64,000 nucleotides of DNA, taken from assembly GCA_024707405.1 (NCBI GenBank), contig JANPZU010000003.1:310001-374000 (forward strand), in the 5' to 3' direction. Origin of the DNA: Luteimonas sp. Its GTDB lineage: Bacteria > Pseudomonadota > Gammaproteobacteria > Xanthomonadales > Xanthomonadaceae. Shown one piece after another: positions 19,316 to 29,395 of the stretch (position 1 is the first letter of the stretch; every line of letters begins with the position of its first letter). The notes beneath the pieces are model-generated. The model had not been told where the DNA came from and searched no databases. It saw nothing but the letters and a program-made list of their open reading frames with translations. Both the position numbers and the translations under genes were made by a program.

Positions 19316-20400
19316 ATGGGATGCATCATCAAGCGCGATAGCGGCAAGTGGTGGGCCAGAGTGCGAGTCGCTGGCTACCCCCAGCAGTCCCGGACGTTCG
19401 ATCTTAAGAAGGACGCCGAACATTGGGTGACGGCGACTGAGCGTGAGCTACAGACCTCCGGCTTCATCGATCGACGCGAGGCCGAGAAAACCACCCTGCG
19501 CGCTGCCCTCAAACGATACCTCGAAGAAGTCACACCGCGAAAGAAGAGCAAGGATTTCGAGACGATCAAGATTGGGATCTTTCTGGCGGACAAGGCCTTG
19601 GCCGACCTGAAAATGTCCGCCATCACCAGTTCTGCGGTGGCTGGCTGGCGCGACCGCCGAGCCAAAGAAGTTGGTGCGGCGACGATCATCCGTGAGCTGG
19701 GGATTCTCTCGGCCGTGCTCAACCAAGCTCGGCGCGAGTGGGGAATCCACGTCGAGAATCCTATCCGCTACGTCAAACGCCCCCCGGCTCCGCGTGCGCG
19801 CGATCGCCGGCTGTCTGTCGAGGAACAGGTCACTCTGCTCGGCGTGCTGACCGAGGAAGCGCCCAGGAAGGCGGATGGCACTTTTGGCGGTGGCGGGAGT
19901 CGGAACCCTGGCTCGCGCCAGTTGTTCGGCTGGCGCTGGCGACGGCCATGCGACGCGGTGAATTGCTGTCGCTGGTTTGGGAGCACATCGACTTGAAGCG
20001 ACAAGTGGCGCATCTGCCAGAAACAAAGAATGGCGAAAGTCGGGACGTGCCCTTATCGAAAGAGGCAGTCGAAATCCTAAAGGGGTTGCCGGGCGGTATT
20101 AAGGTCGAGGGCAAGGTGTTCCCCATCACTCCGAACGCCATCAAGATGGGATTCGTTCACGCGAAAGAGAGAGCTCTGGCTAAGTACCGGAAGGATTGTG
20201 AGGAAGCTGGAAAGCAGCCGTCACCAAAATTCCTCACCGACCTGCGCTTCCATGATCTTCGCCACGAATCCACATCACGGCTTGCCGAAAAGCTCCCGAA
20301 CGTCATCGAACTCTCGTCGGTCACTGGGCACAAGGATTTGCGGATGTTGAAGCGCTATTACCACCCGAAGGCAGAAGATTTAGCCAAGAAGCTGGGTTGA
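19316..20400 (+). pseudogene. Tyrosine recombinase integrase, one frameshift
   Basis: Site-specific integrase of the phage type, about 361 residues across two frames. The N-terminal arm-binding and core-binding part (19316 to about 19885) reads to DGTF; the catalytic part continues in the -1 frame. Adding one T to the T4 run at 19882-19885 restores DGTF-WRWRESEPWLAP. All catalytic residues are present: Arg in ATAMRRGELLSL, HDLRH, and GHKDLRMLKRYYHP with the Tyr nucleophile. It lies 84 bases inside attL, as expected for the element's own integrase. The break may be a sequencing undercall, a real deletion or, less likely, frameshift decoding on TTTT. Confidence 0.85.
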
Positions 20401-20403
20401 GCG

Positions 20404-21326
20404 TCAGGAGGTGGCTCTCGTCATGTTGATGAAATCACCAAGATCATCCAGGCGGTGCGCCCAGAACAATGAAAGCCCTTTGTCTTGGGCGAGTAATAGA
20501 TTTTGCGGACGAAAGACGCCACTCAGGACTGCTGCAGGCACAGCATGAGCTGTTCCCAACTTACTTGTCCATGCCGTGGCTTTGCCTGCGGCCTCATGCA
20601 CTACTCGCTTGAAGCTGTTGACCGAACTATTGGAAACCTTACATTCGATAAGCAGAAGACGGTCATCGAACAGGGACACAACGATATCTGCCTTCTCTCC
20701 CCAAACTTCGCTCTCCCCGCAAAATGAACCTGCGGGCGGGACATCTCGAAACGTTCTTATTGGTCGAGGCGCAACCTCTGTGAGTCCGAGGATGTCTTGA
20801 AGGTATGCTTTGGTCGCTCGTTCTTGCTCATTTTTTCCCGCATGTCGACGTTGGGTTGCCACCGCCTGCGCGGTCATGAGGGCTGCAGTAGCAGTGATCG
20901 CTGCACGCCACTCGCCGGCGTGAGGCTTCACTCCCGAGCTTATCCATGGAAATCTGATCGGATCGAGTGACGCACGCAGTGTGCGAAGTACGCCTTTAGC
21001 ATGCGAAGGCTGTCGAAGCGCTTTTAAGCTGAGCGTTGAGTCGGAAAGCGTCTTTAAATCGTCGTCTGAGATCGGCGGGGCTGCGAGGTACCTTAGAACG
21101 CCACCAAGACCCTTCTCGTGCATCGCATGAATCTGGCGCGAGTGCACACGTGCGGGATTTCGAAAATTCAGCGCATTGAATGTCTGCCGGACTTGGCGAC
21201 GCTTTTGGAAGAAGGTGGTCTTCCAAATACTCAATGGCTCCCCAATCCTGGACTCCCTGAATAAGGCCGTTGCCTTTGCAACGTCGACCTGCAGGTCTTC
21301 GAGAGTCCACTGTCGGGGCTTGGCAG

Positions 21327-21330
<4 letters not shown>
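20404..21330 (-). CDS. Type II restriction endonuclease, XamI-like
   Basis: 308-residue nuclease read from ATG 21330, which overlaps the methyltransferase stop in an ATGA junction. The C-terminal half holds a PD-(D/E)XK core: KADIVVSLFDDRLLLIECKV gives the Asp and the ECK pair at normal spacing. The overall look, and the pairing with a gamma-class adenine methyltransferase, recall XamI/SalI-type enzymes that cut GTCGAC; the family call is from memory and moderate. The gene is intact. The integrase converges on it with a gap of three bases. Confidence 0.7.
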
Positions 21331-22990
<1,660 letters not shown>

Positions 22991-23206
22991 GGCCTCTCAT
23001 CCGTGCAATGGCCCAGCCTGTCCACGATGGACGGGCCAGGCCGCTCAGGCATTTTTACCATGAACGTCGCAAGAGATGCGACTTTGCCGCCCGTCGAGGT
23101 GAGTGTGCAGGGGGCGGCCCTTGTTTCATCTGGGTGAAGCGAGACGGCGGCGCGTGTCAAGTGGATGAGCGGTCACATTCGGCATGGTGACATCTGGGGA
23201 GGAGCA
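22991..23206. other. Intergenic stretch, no gene recognised
   Basis: 216 bases between the methyltransferase start and the next minus-strand gene. Short open frames exist on the plus strand but lack a ribosome site or recognisable sequence. It presumably holds the promoter of the restriction-modification operon; no clear -35/-10 pair or operator could be picked out. Confidence 0.4.
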
Positions 23207-23518
23207 TCACATCAAGAGCTCCAGTGTGAACTCCTCAACTCCTTCGTTCGGACGAAGGTAGTCAAGCACATCAAGCAATTGATCGAACTCATCCTCACCA
23301 ACATTGGACGCATGCAATGCGCCGAGTAGATAGAAGTAGACCTCGTTTGGGTGCTTCGTCAGCATGCCACTTCTCATGGCCGAAATCGCAGGGCGTAGGC
23401 GGTTGAATAGCGCGGGGATTGCCGAAGTGATTTGCTCAACCTTGGCCACCACCGCGAGGTTGTCATCATTGGCCGCAGCCAATGAATACGAACTATCCCG
23501 AATCCTTTGCAATGTCAT
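23207..23518 (-). CDS. Hypothetical protein, 103 aa
   Basis: Small acidic protein, predicted soluble and mostly helical, with no recognised family. ATG 23518 has AAGGA ten bases upstream. It follows the TraD-like gene in the same direction with a 37-base gap, so the two may form a short transfer operon to the left of oriT. These genes would enter a recipient early, because the nicked strand runs leftward from oriT. Function unknown. Confidence 0.55.
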   Translation of the reverse strand: MTLQRIRDSSYSLAAANDDNLAVVAKVEQITSAIPALFNRLRPAISAMRSGMLTKHPNEVYFYLLGALHASNVGEDEFDQLLDVLDYLRPNEGVEEFTLELLM

Positions 23519-23555
23519 CGACCCTATTCCTTGGGTTGTGGTGGATGGAACGCTT

Positions 23556-23834
23556 CTAAGATCCGCTGGCCTCCGAGTCCTGAAACAGGAAGCTAAGCAC
23601 TGCCTGCTGGTCCCGATGCTGCAAGTGCTTGGAAATTAGATCACGCACAGCCGAGCGACTGCCTGGCTCTGATACTAGCTGCTTCTCGATCGCGACACCA
23701 AGAAGGAGAAGGCAGCGATTACGCGCTCGTCGTTCCGCCGCGGCTTCTCGGCTCTTCACTCGAGCGATTCGCGCATTAATTTTCGCATTCAGATCTGACT
23801 TCTTCTGGAGAAGCTTTTCAAGGCTAATAGACAT
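23556..23834 (-). CDS. TraD-like conjugal transfer accessory protein
   Basis: 92-residue basic, helical protein starting at ATG 23834 (MSISLEKLLQKKSDL). The run of Lys/Arg-rich heptads with RIARVKSREAAAERRARNR, then a short hydrophobic patch LLLLGVAIEK, resembles the small TraD/MobC-like proteins encoded beside MobA/MobL relaxases on Ti and related plasmids. It is divergent from the relaxase across oriT, the usual place for such proteins, and probably helps the relaxase at oriT. An open frame continues further upstream but overlaps the oriT region. Confidence 0.6.
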   Translation of the reverse strand: MSISLEKLLQKKSDLNAKINARIARVKSREAAAERRARNRCLLLLGVAIEKQLVSEPGSRSAVRDLISKHLQHRDQQAVLSFLFQDSEASGS

Positions 23835-23984
23835 ACTGGTCTTCTGGCGTGGAGATAGATCCAGAAGATCACTTCTGCCGATGAATCTCAATGCAGAAAA
23901 GTCTAAGAACGTCGGTGCACATAACGACTCTGGCAGCATTAGTCGTGCTGGTTCCTGCTCTTGATTGTGACCCGAAGCGGAGCA

Positions 23985-24014
23985 AGGGCGCACTTATACA
24001 TCGCTTCGCGATGT
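23985..24014 (-). other. oriT core: MOBQ-type nic site with hairpin
   Basis: On the minus strand, a perfect hairpin ACATCGC-GAA-GCGATGT (24014-23998) is followed by TATAAGTGCGCCCT. TAAGTGCG/CCCT is the nic sequence of RSF1010/Ti-type (MOBQ) origins. The predicted cut lies on the minus strand between 23989 and 23988. It sits in the 246-base gap between the divergent TraD-like and relaxase genes. Transfer would begin leftward, so the relaxase gene would enter last. Confidence 0.85.
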
Positions 24015-24080
24015 GTGCGGCCTGCCGGCGACAGAAGCAGGGCAGCGGCCTCCTATTAAACGGCATGAGGAAAGCGGCGC

Positions 24081-25493
24081 GTGGCGATCTTCCATCTCAG
24101 CGCTCAGATCATCGGTCGCAGTAACGGCCGATCCGCCACTGCGGCGGCGGCTTATCGATCTGGCGTCCGTATCGCCGACGAAAGAACGGGTGAGATTCAC
24201 GACTTCACGCGAAAGTCCGGAGTCCGGGAATCATTCATTGTTGCACCGGAATCTGCGCCGTCTTGGATGCTTGATCGTGATCGGCTTTGGAACGCTGTCG
24301 AGGCTTCAGAGCGGCGCAAGGATTCGCAGCTCGCGCGGGAGGTAGAGGTAAGCCTCCCGCACGAACTGACGGCAGAGAATCGCCGCAACCTGTTGCTAGG
24401 GTTCGTCCAGGATGAATTTGTGTCTCGTGGGATGATCGCCGACGTCGCAATGCATGCGCCCAGCAGGGCTGGTGATCGTCGGAATGAGCACGCTCATATC
24501 ATGCTGACTTTGCGCGAAATCGATGGCGATGGCTTCGGGAAGAAGGCCAGAGAGTGGAATGATTCCGAATTGGTGGAGCAATGGCGAAGAGCTTGGGCGC
24601 AGCGTGTGAATCAAGCGCTTTCTGACAACCAGATCGCCGAGCGGGTTGACCATCGCAGCTATGAGCGGCAGGCGGTGGCGGCTGGGCACGATACGGCGCT
24701 GAGCAATCTGGCAACCATTCATCTAGGCCCCCGGGCGTCCGGCATGGAGCGGCGGGGGAAACGCACGGCCCCTGGCGACTTGAATCGCGAAATCGGCGTG
24801 ATCAATTTAGAGCTTGAGCGCGCAAGGCGAGCAGCACAGCCTCTGAACGAGTGGCCAGATTTTCCGCAGGCGGAACGTGCATGGTTTGGTGCGCCTGACT
24901 TGCTGAAGTATTTTCGGGAGGTTCCGGCTCAGCCACCGCGCAAGGAAACTCCGGCCGCCACTTTGAGCGAGCCTGCCTTGCCAGAGCAGCGGCCATTCCG
25001 ACTGATGCAGAACGCAGTTCTTCTCATGAACAAATCTAGCGTTCCCGCGAAGAAGAAGTGCACGACATCGACGACGAAGAGCGGGTGGACAGAAGCCGAG
25101 AAGAGTAAGTGGCGGCGACTGCTGCTTGAGCGGCACTATCAGTCCAGAATCGAAGAATCGCTAGCCGTGATGCTTAAGTTCGTCGACCGGAATAGTGTTC
25201 AGAATGGCTTGCTTCTGAAACTTGTGGGAGGCGGGCAGATCGAGGATATCGGGGATCGAATTCAAGCCCGTGGTTACGATCTTCAAAGTGAGTGCCGTGC
25301 AACGGTTGCGCTTTGCAAGTCAAAGGGCTGGACCTCGATTTCCAGTTCCGGGCCGTCCGAGTATGTGGCGATGATGCGGGGTGAGGCTGAGCGCGCGGGG
25401 CTGAAATTCGTAACGAACAGCCACAGTAATTTCCAATTGAATGGCGAAGACTTCATGGATGGGGATGGGGATGAGATGAAGTTTCGCCCCTAG
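24081..25493 (+). CDS. MobA/MobL family relaxase (MOBQ)
   Basis: Relaxase of 470 residues that nicks oriT and pilots the strand. It starts at GTG 24081 with GAGGAAAG upstream. The N-terminal catalytic domain opens MAIFHLSAQIIGRSNGRSAT; the nucleophile Tyr lies in AAAAYRSG, and NEHAHIMLTL supplies the metal-binding His motif. The last 130 residues (ESLAVMLKFV ... CKSKGWTSISSSG) look like the LPD7-type domain found on many relaxases. It lies directly beside the oriT it should recognise. Confidence 0.9.
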   Translation: MAIFHLSAQIIGRSNGRSATAAAAYRSGVRIADERTGEIHDFTRKSGVRESFIVAPESAPSWMLDRDRLWNAVEASERRKDSQLAREVEVSLPHELTAENRRNLLLGFVQDEFVSRGMIADVAMHAPSRAGDRRNEHAHIMLTLREIDGDGFGKKAREWNDSELVEQWRRAWAQRVNQALSDNQIAERVDHRSYERQAVAAGHDTALSNLATIHLGPRASGMERRGKRTAPGDLNREIGVINLELERARRAAQPLNEWPDFPQAERAWFGAPDLLKYFREVPAQPPRKETPAATLSEPALPEQRPFRLMQNAVLLMNKSSVPAKKKCTTSTTKSGWTEAEKSKWRRLLLERHYQSRIEESLAVMLKFVDRNSVQNGLLLKLVGGGQIEDIGDRIQARGYDLQSECRATVALCKSKGWTSISSSGPSEYVAMMRGEAERAGLKFVTNSHSNFQLNGEDFMDGDGDEMKFRP

Positions 25494-25622
25494 CTTCGCA
25501 TCACGTTTCCACCACCCAGGAGCCGAATTTTTCGAACTTCGGTGTTCACCTGCGTCCACCTATTACCCTTTCAGAATTAGCGGCATTCTTTAGCCAAGAA
25601 TCTGTCGCCGGTGGGGGCGAAG

Positions 25623-25994
25623 ATGGACTATGGCGTTCTCGCTTTTCTACGTCGCCCAGCGCCCGGGTGGATGCGTATCGCTTCGCTGACTCTGATTCAT
25701 TCCACCGTCGGCCTTGTGCTCCTGATCGCTGCCGCGCTGTTGCCAGTTGCCGGCTGGCACCGTCTCTATCTCCGTCGTCCAGGCTGGTGGCTGATGCCCC
25801 TAGTCTATTCCGCCAGCGCCGGCACCATCGCCATTGTTGCCCTGGCGCCATTGGCGCGCCCGTGGGTGCTGCTCGTCGCTGCCGCACCGTTGGCTGTGCT
25901 CTGGGTCGCGGAATGCCACCTGATCCTTCGATCAGCGCCTGCGCTCGCGCGCAAGCAGGTCGCGCTCGACAAGCGCGAGGCGGTGGAAGTATGA
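25623..25994 (+). CDS. Small membrane protein before the DotA/TraY gene
   Basis: 123 residues from ATG 25623, which has GGGGGCGA upstream and is preferred over an in-frame GTG at 25611. Three to four hydrophobic helices fill the protein (LTLIHSTVGLVLLIAAALLP, GWWLMPLVYSASAGTIAIVAL, WVLLVAAAPLAVLWVAE), with a charged C-terminal tail. No family recognised. It overlaps the DotA/TraY start in an ATGA junction, so the two are co-translated and probably act in one membrane complex. Entry-exclusion or channel accessory roles are guesses. Confidence 0.65.
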   Translation: MDYGVLAFLRRPAPGWMRIASLTLIHSTVGLVLLIAAALLPVAGWHRLYLRRPGWWLMPLVYSASAGTIAIVALAPLARPWVLLVAAAPLAVLWVAECHLILRSAPALARKQVALDKREAVEV

Positions 25995-28297
25995 GCCGCT
26001 GCCCATTCGTTTCATGGGCAGTTGCTGCGCTCGCCGTCGGCGTGGCTCTCACCAGCCCTGCCACGGCGGCGCAGCAGCTGCCCACCCAATCCCGATTCTT
26101 CAGCCCGCCAGCTGACGACCCTGCCCTCGGCGTGCTGCGGGAGATCTTCGGGAACCTGGTCGACTATGTCGCCGGCAATGGTACGGTCGCAGACCTCGCC
26201 AACAACGACACGGTGCTTGGCGCCGGCTTCGCGGTCTTCTGCACCGCAGTTCTGACCCTCGGCCTGCTGTTCGTCGCTTACACCTCGATCGTCGGCGTCG
26301 TGAACACAGCGCACGACGGCGAGTTCCTGGGCAAGAAGATGTCGTCGATCTGGATACCGCTCCGAACGGCCGTGGGCAGCGCGCTCCTGCTGCCGTTGGC
26401 CGGTGGATTCTGCCTGCTGCAGATCATCGTGATGTGGCTGGCCGTCCAGGGCGTTGGCATTGCCGATGCTGGCTGGTCGGCCATGCTGTCCCGGATCCAG
26501 CAGACTGGAATGGTCGGGCATCCGAACATTCCGAGCGCCCGGCCCCTGGTCGCCAGCATCTTCCGCAGCGAAGTGTGCATGGCGGCCATGAACAAATCTT
26601 ACGAAGCGTCCGGCCGGAGTGAACGGATCCAGTTGGTGGAGATCCCAAGATCTGTTCTAGTACGAGTCCCCGATACGGTGAACAACGCGATTGACTCAAT
26701 TGGCCTGCTGGGCATGGGCTACAAACCTGCGGAGACACAAACTACAACATTCGCTTGGCAGTCCACCGGTGGCTATACGCGCAATGACGTGTGCGGACGA
26801 CTGGAATGGGAGGAAAGCTCCGCCTCGGAGGCCGGGAATGCTCGTCATATCAACCTGAGATCGGTTTATCACGCGCATGGTCGGTATGTCCGGGATGTGA
26901 TCATCCCGGAGATGCGATCTGCGGCCCAAGCCATCGTGGCAGGCCAGAAGCCGGAAGTGATCCCGATTGCAGACCTTGCCTATCGTTACGAAAACGAGCT
27001 CCGGGATTTGTCGCGTCAAGCTGTGGCTTCGATCGACAATTCACCACGGGATGGGTTCATCTCCTTCGCTGATCGCGGTGGGTTTCTCTCCGCTGGCACT
27101 TACTACAACCACATTATCTCCCTGCAAGATGCGGTGCAGATGGCCGTGAACTCGTTTCCGACCTCGGAAAGCATCGAAATAGACGAAAAGGAAACCGAGG
27201 CTGCACTTGTGGGCTATCGGGACGCCATGGCCGTTGCCGATGAATATCTGCTCAGGCGCACATCTTCTTCTCAGCAGGCATACCAGGCCGAACGTGGAGG
27301 CTGGGGAGCCTGCACGAATATCCCAAGAACCTGGGAAGCAATGAAAAAATGCATGTCGGAGCCGGCGCTTTGGGCCATCGGACAGATCACCGAGAACTTG
27401 GCCGGATCCAACACCTCGCACGTCGCACAGGTCAAATCGATCGGTGATGTGATCATGAATACAGCGTGGGCGGTCACGGGCGCCAACGTTGCACTTCGAT
27501 TCGCGGCCGGAACCGCCGAGAACGCTTCCGTTCTGGGGACGAAACCCGGCGTTGGAGGAGGAATAAAGTCGGCACTGGAATCTGTGGGCTTCCTTGTCTC
27601 GTTCCTGGTGATTTCATTGCTCTGCGCCGGTGCGATGATGTCGTTCTACATCCCAATGATCCCCTTCATCGCGTGGATCACGGGCATCATCAAATGGGTT
27701 ACGAGCGTCGTCGAGGCGATGATCTCCGCGCCGATCTGGGGTGCAGCGCACATCCACCCTGATGGAGACGACGCCGTCGGCCGCGCAGGCCCCGGCTACT
27801 TCATCATCCTGTCGATGATCATGCGTCCATTGCTGATGATCTTCGGCCTGATCTGTTCGATCGCCGTAGCCAATCCAATCGCGCACCTGGTCAACGACGG
27901 CTTCATGATGGCGGTCTCAGGTGCCATGCACGACAGCGCCAACGGCTTGGGCGCCCTGGTGGCCTATTCGGCGATCTACGTTGTCATCATGACCACCGTC
28001 CTGCATGCCTTGTTCGCGCTGATCAACTGGGTGCCCGACATGGTGATGCGCTGGATGGGAAGCGCCGTCGGCATGCACGGCGTGGGCGATCGAGAGGATC
28101 ACGAAGCCCAACAGGTCTTCGTCGCCGGCAGTCAGCGGATCTCGCACGGCTTCGGCGGTGCCGGGAAAGCCGGCAGGGGTGGTAAGGTCGGTGGTGACGG
28201 CGGCTCCGGCGGCAAGCCGGGCGGCGGTAGCGCGAGCACGAAGCAAAGCGACCATGCCGCGACCGAACGCGGTAGCACCAAAGAGAGCAAGGTATGA
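25991..28297 (+). CDS. DotA/TraY family type IV secretion inner-membrane protein
   Basis: Polytopic inner-membrane protein of 768 residues, homologous to DotA of the Dot/Icm system and TraY of IncI conjugation systems. A signal peptide ends ATA-AQQ. The first cluster of helices lies at about residues 70-160 (AVFCTAVLTLGLLFVAYTSI, PLRTAVGSALLLPLAGGFCL), then a long periplasmic loop, then helices from about 530 (SVGFLVSFLVISLLCAGAMM) to 690. The Gly-rich C-terminus is low complexity. In IncI systems TraY is the donor target of recipient exclusion protein ExcA. No other Dot/IncI gene is in the element. Co-translated with the genes on both sides. Confidence 0.85.
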   Translation: MSRCPFVSWAVAALAVGVALTSPATAAQQLPTQSRFFSPPADDPALGVLREIFGNLVDYVAGNGTVADLANNDTVLGAGFAVFCTAVLTLGLLFVAYTSIVGVVNTAHDGEFLGKKMSSIWIPLRTAVGSALLLPLAGGFCLLQIIVMWLAVQGVGIADAGWSAMLSRIQQTGMVGHPNIPSARPLVASIFRSEVCMAAMNKSYEASGRSERIQLVEIPRSVLVRVPDTVNNAIDSIGLLGMGYKPAETQTTTFAWQSTGGYTRNDVCGRLEWEESSASEAGNARHINLRSVYHAHGRYVRDVIIPEMRSAAQAIVAGQKPEVIPIADLAYRYENELRDLSRQAVASIDNSPRDGFISFADRGGFLSAGTYYNHIISLQDAVQMAVNSFPTSESIEIDEKETEAALVGYRDAMAVADEYLLRRTSSSQQAYQAERGGWGACTNIPRTWEAMKKCMSEPALWAIGQITENLAGSNTSHVAQVKSIGDVIMNTAWAVTGANVALRFAAGTAENASVLGTKPGVGGGIKSALESVGFLVSFLVISLLCAGAMMSFYIPMIPFIAWITGIIKWVTSVVEAMISAPIWGAAHIHPDGDDAVGRAGPGYFIILSMIMRPLLMIFGLICSIAVANPIAHLVNDGFMMAVSGAMHDSANGLGALVAYSAIYVVIMTTVLHALFALINWVPDMVMRWMGSAVGMHGVGDREDHEAQQVFVAGSQRISHGFGGAGKAGRGGKVGGDGGSGGKPGGGSASTKQSDHAATERGSTKESKV

Positions 28298-28638
28298 ACT
28301 CGACCGACTACTGGAGCGGTGCCGCAGCAGAGCGGATGAGCAACAACCGCGAGATCAGCGAGTGGCGCGCCCTTGTCCAAAGTCTGGAGCAGCGTCTGGC
28401 GGAAGCTGAGACCGCGTTGACCCATGAACGCATGTGGTCGAGCTACTACAGCACCCTTCGCGATATCGGCTATCAGGAACGCGAGCGCATGGCTGCAGAG
28501 CTGCAGCGCATCAAATCGCCGGTGCAAGAGAGCCCGCAGCCCGTGCTGCAGCAAAAGCTCATCGATGAGATGCGCCGCCAAGGCATCGAAGTATCCGGTC
28601 TTGGTACCAAGACCGTGAGGCTGACGCAGCTCCGCTAA
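28294..28638 (+). CDS. Hypothetical coiled-coil protein, 114 aa
   Basis: Soluble, charged protein starting in an ATGA overlap with the DotA/TraY gene. Residues about 20-75 carry heptad-like Leu/Glu/Arg spacing (SLEQRLAEAETALTHER, YQERERMAAELQRI), suggesting a coiled coil, and the C-terminus ends RRQGIEVSGLGTKTVRL. No family recognised. The tight coupling makes it part of the same three-gene unit as the small membrane protein and DotA/TraY, so it could be a cytoplasmic partner of the channel protein. Confidence 0.65.
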   Translation: MNSTDYWSGAAAERMSNNREISEWRALVQSLEQRLAEAETALTHERMWSSYYSTLRDIGYQERERMAAELQRIKSPVQESPQPVLQQKLIDEMRRQGIEVSGLGTKTVRLTQLR

Positions 28639-28646
28639 TCAGCGGG

Positions 28647-28898
28647 CTATGGCGAAGGTCTGAATGCCTCGCCCAGCACCTGGATCAGGGCATTCTCCTG
28701 CGCGACATCGAGCGCGGCGTCCGGCTGGGAAAGGGGGCGAGTCACAACCAGTTCCAGACGAGCGCGATCTATCCCGTCGGCATCGAGTTGGGCGATCAAG
28801 TCCTCGGCCGACCTTGCCGACCACCGCTGCGCGTTCGGCCCAGCGATCCTGGCTAGAAAGCCGCCAGCGCCAATGATGAAAACCGTGTCGTCGGGCAT
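28647..28898 (-). CDS. Hypothetical protein, 83 aa
   Basis: ATG 28898 was chosen because GGAGG lies eight bases upstream; an in-frame ATG at 28913 has no ribosome site. The protein begins MPDDTVFIIGAGGFLARI and is otherwise soluble and mixed in character; no family recognised. It converges on the DotA/TraY unit with an 8-base gap and stands alone on this strand. Confidence 0.5.
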   Translation of the reverse strand: MPDDTVFIIGAGGFLARIAGPNAQRWSARSAEDLIAQLDADGIDRARLELVVTRPLSQPDAALDVAQENALIQVLGEAFRPSP

Positions 28899-29057
28899 GT
28901 TCCCAGCCTCCATGGCAACTCATTTTACGCCGCATGCCGCAGTGGGGTGTGCGGGCCGTCTGGTGCCGAGTAGGCCGGTAGATTTCGGGAGGCGGCACTG
29001 GTTTCCAGTGGGCACCACTTAGACGGAGGCATGTAGCGCCCAACCGACCACTTGCAA

Positions 29058-29078
29058 TATGTGGTAATATGCCACATA
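29058..29078. promoter_or_regulatory. Inverted repeat before the ParD-like gene (putative operator)
   Basis: TATGTGG-N7-CCACATA, perfect 7-base arms, lies 8 bases before the preferred antitoxin start. Autoregulation of toxin-antitoxin operons through such a repeat is usual, and its position argues against the upstream in-frame ATG at 29069, which lies inside it. The remaining gap 28899-29057 shows nothing else. Confidence 0.6.
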
Positions 29079-29086
29079 CTGCCCCA

Positions 29087-29392
29087 ATGGCAAAGAATGT
29101 TCGCATTTCAGACGAGCTGTATGCCCTGGCCCAGATGGAATCCAGGCTGCAAGACCGCAGCATCGCCCAGCAGTTGGAGCACTGGGCCAAGCGGGGGATA
29201 GCTGCGGTTGGGAGCCTGGGGGCTGGGCATCGCACCGTGAGCGCGGTGGATGCCGCCGTGGCCATGACCCGGCGATTGGATGAACTCGAGGTCCTCAGTG
29301 GCAGGCGCTCCGCCGACGCGACGCATCTCATCTCTCGCTCAGCGGCACGCCAAAGTAAGCGGGTCTTCCATGGCAAGTATCAGAAGAGCTGA
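29087..29392 (+). CDS. ParD-like antitoxin
   Basis: 101 residues from ATG 29087. The N-terminus KNVRISDELYALAQMES followed by RSIAQQLEHWAKRGIA is the short helix-rich DNA-binding form of ParD-like antitoxins. The C-terminal half (GHRTVSAVDAAVAMTRRLD, then a basic tail) would be the toxin-binding part. It is followed after three bases by the nucleotidyltransferase-like gene and preceded by an operator-like repeat, the arrangement of a Type II or Type IV toxin-antitoxin pair. Confidence 0.65.
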   Translation: MAKNVRISDELYALAQMESRLQDRSIAQQLEHWAKRGIAAVGSLGAGHRTVSAVDAAVAMTRRLDELEVLSGRRSADATHLISRSAARQSKRVFHGKYQKS

Positions 29393-29395
29393 CGG

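Noticed and set aside
19870..19900. Programmed -1 frameshifting in the integrase
   Set aside because: The run is only four T residues with no standard X-XXY-YYZ heptamer, and four similar homopolymer breaks nearby suggest a common technical cause; not fully excluded.
23008..23190. Small plus-strand open frames after the methyltransferase start
   Set aside because: No ribosome site and no recognisable sequence.
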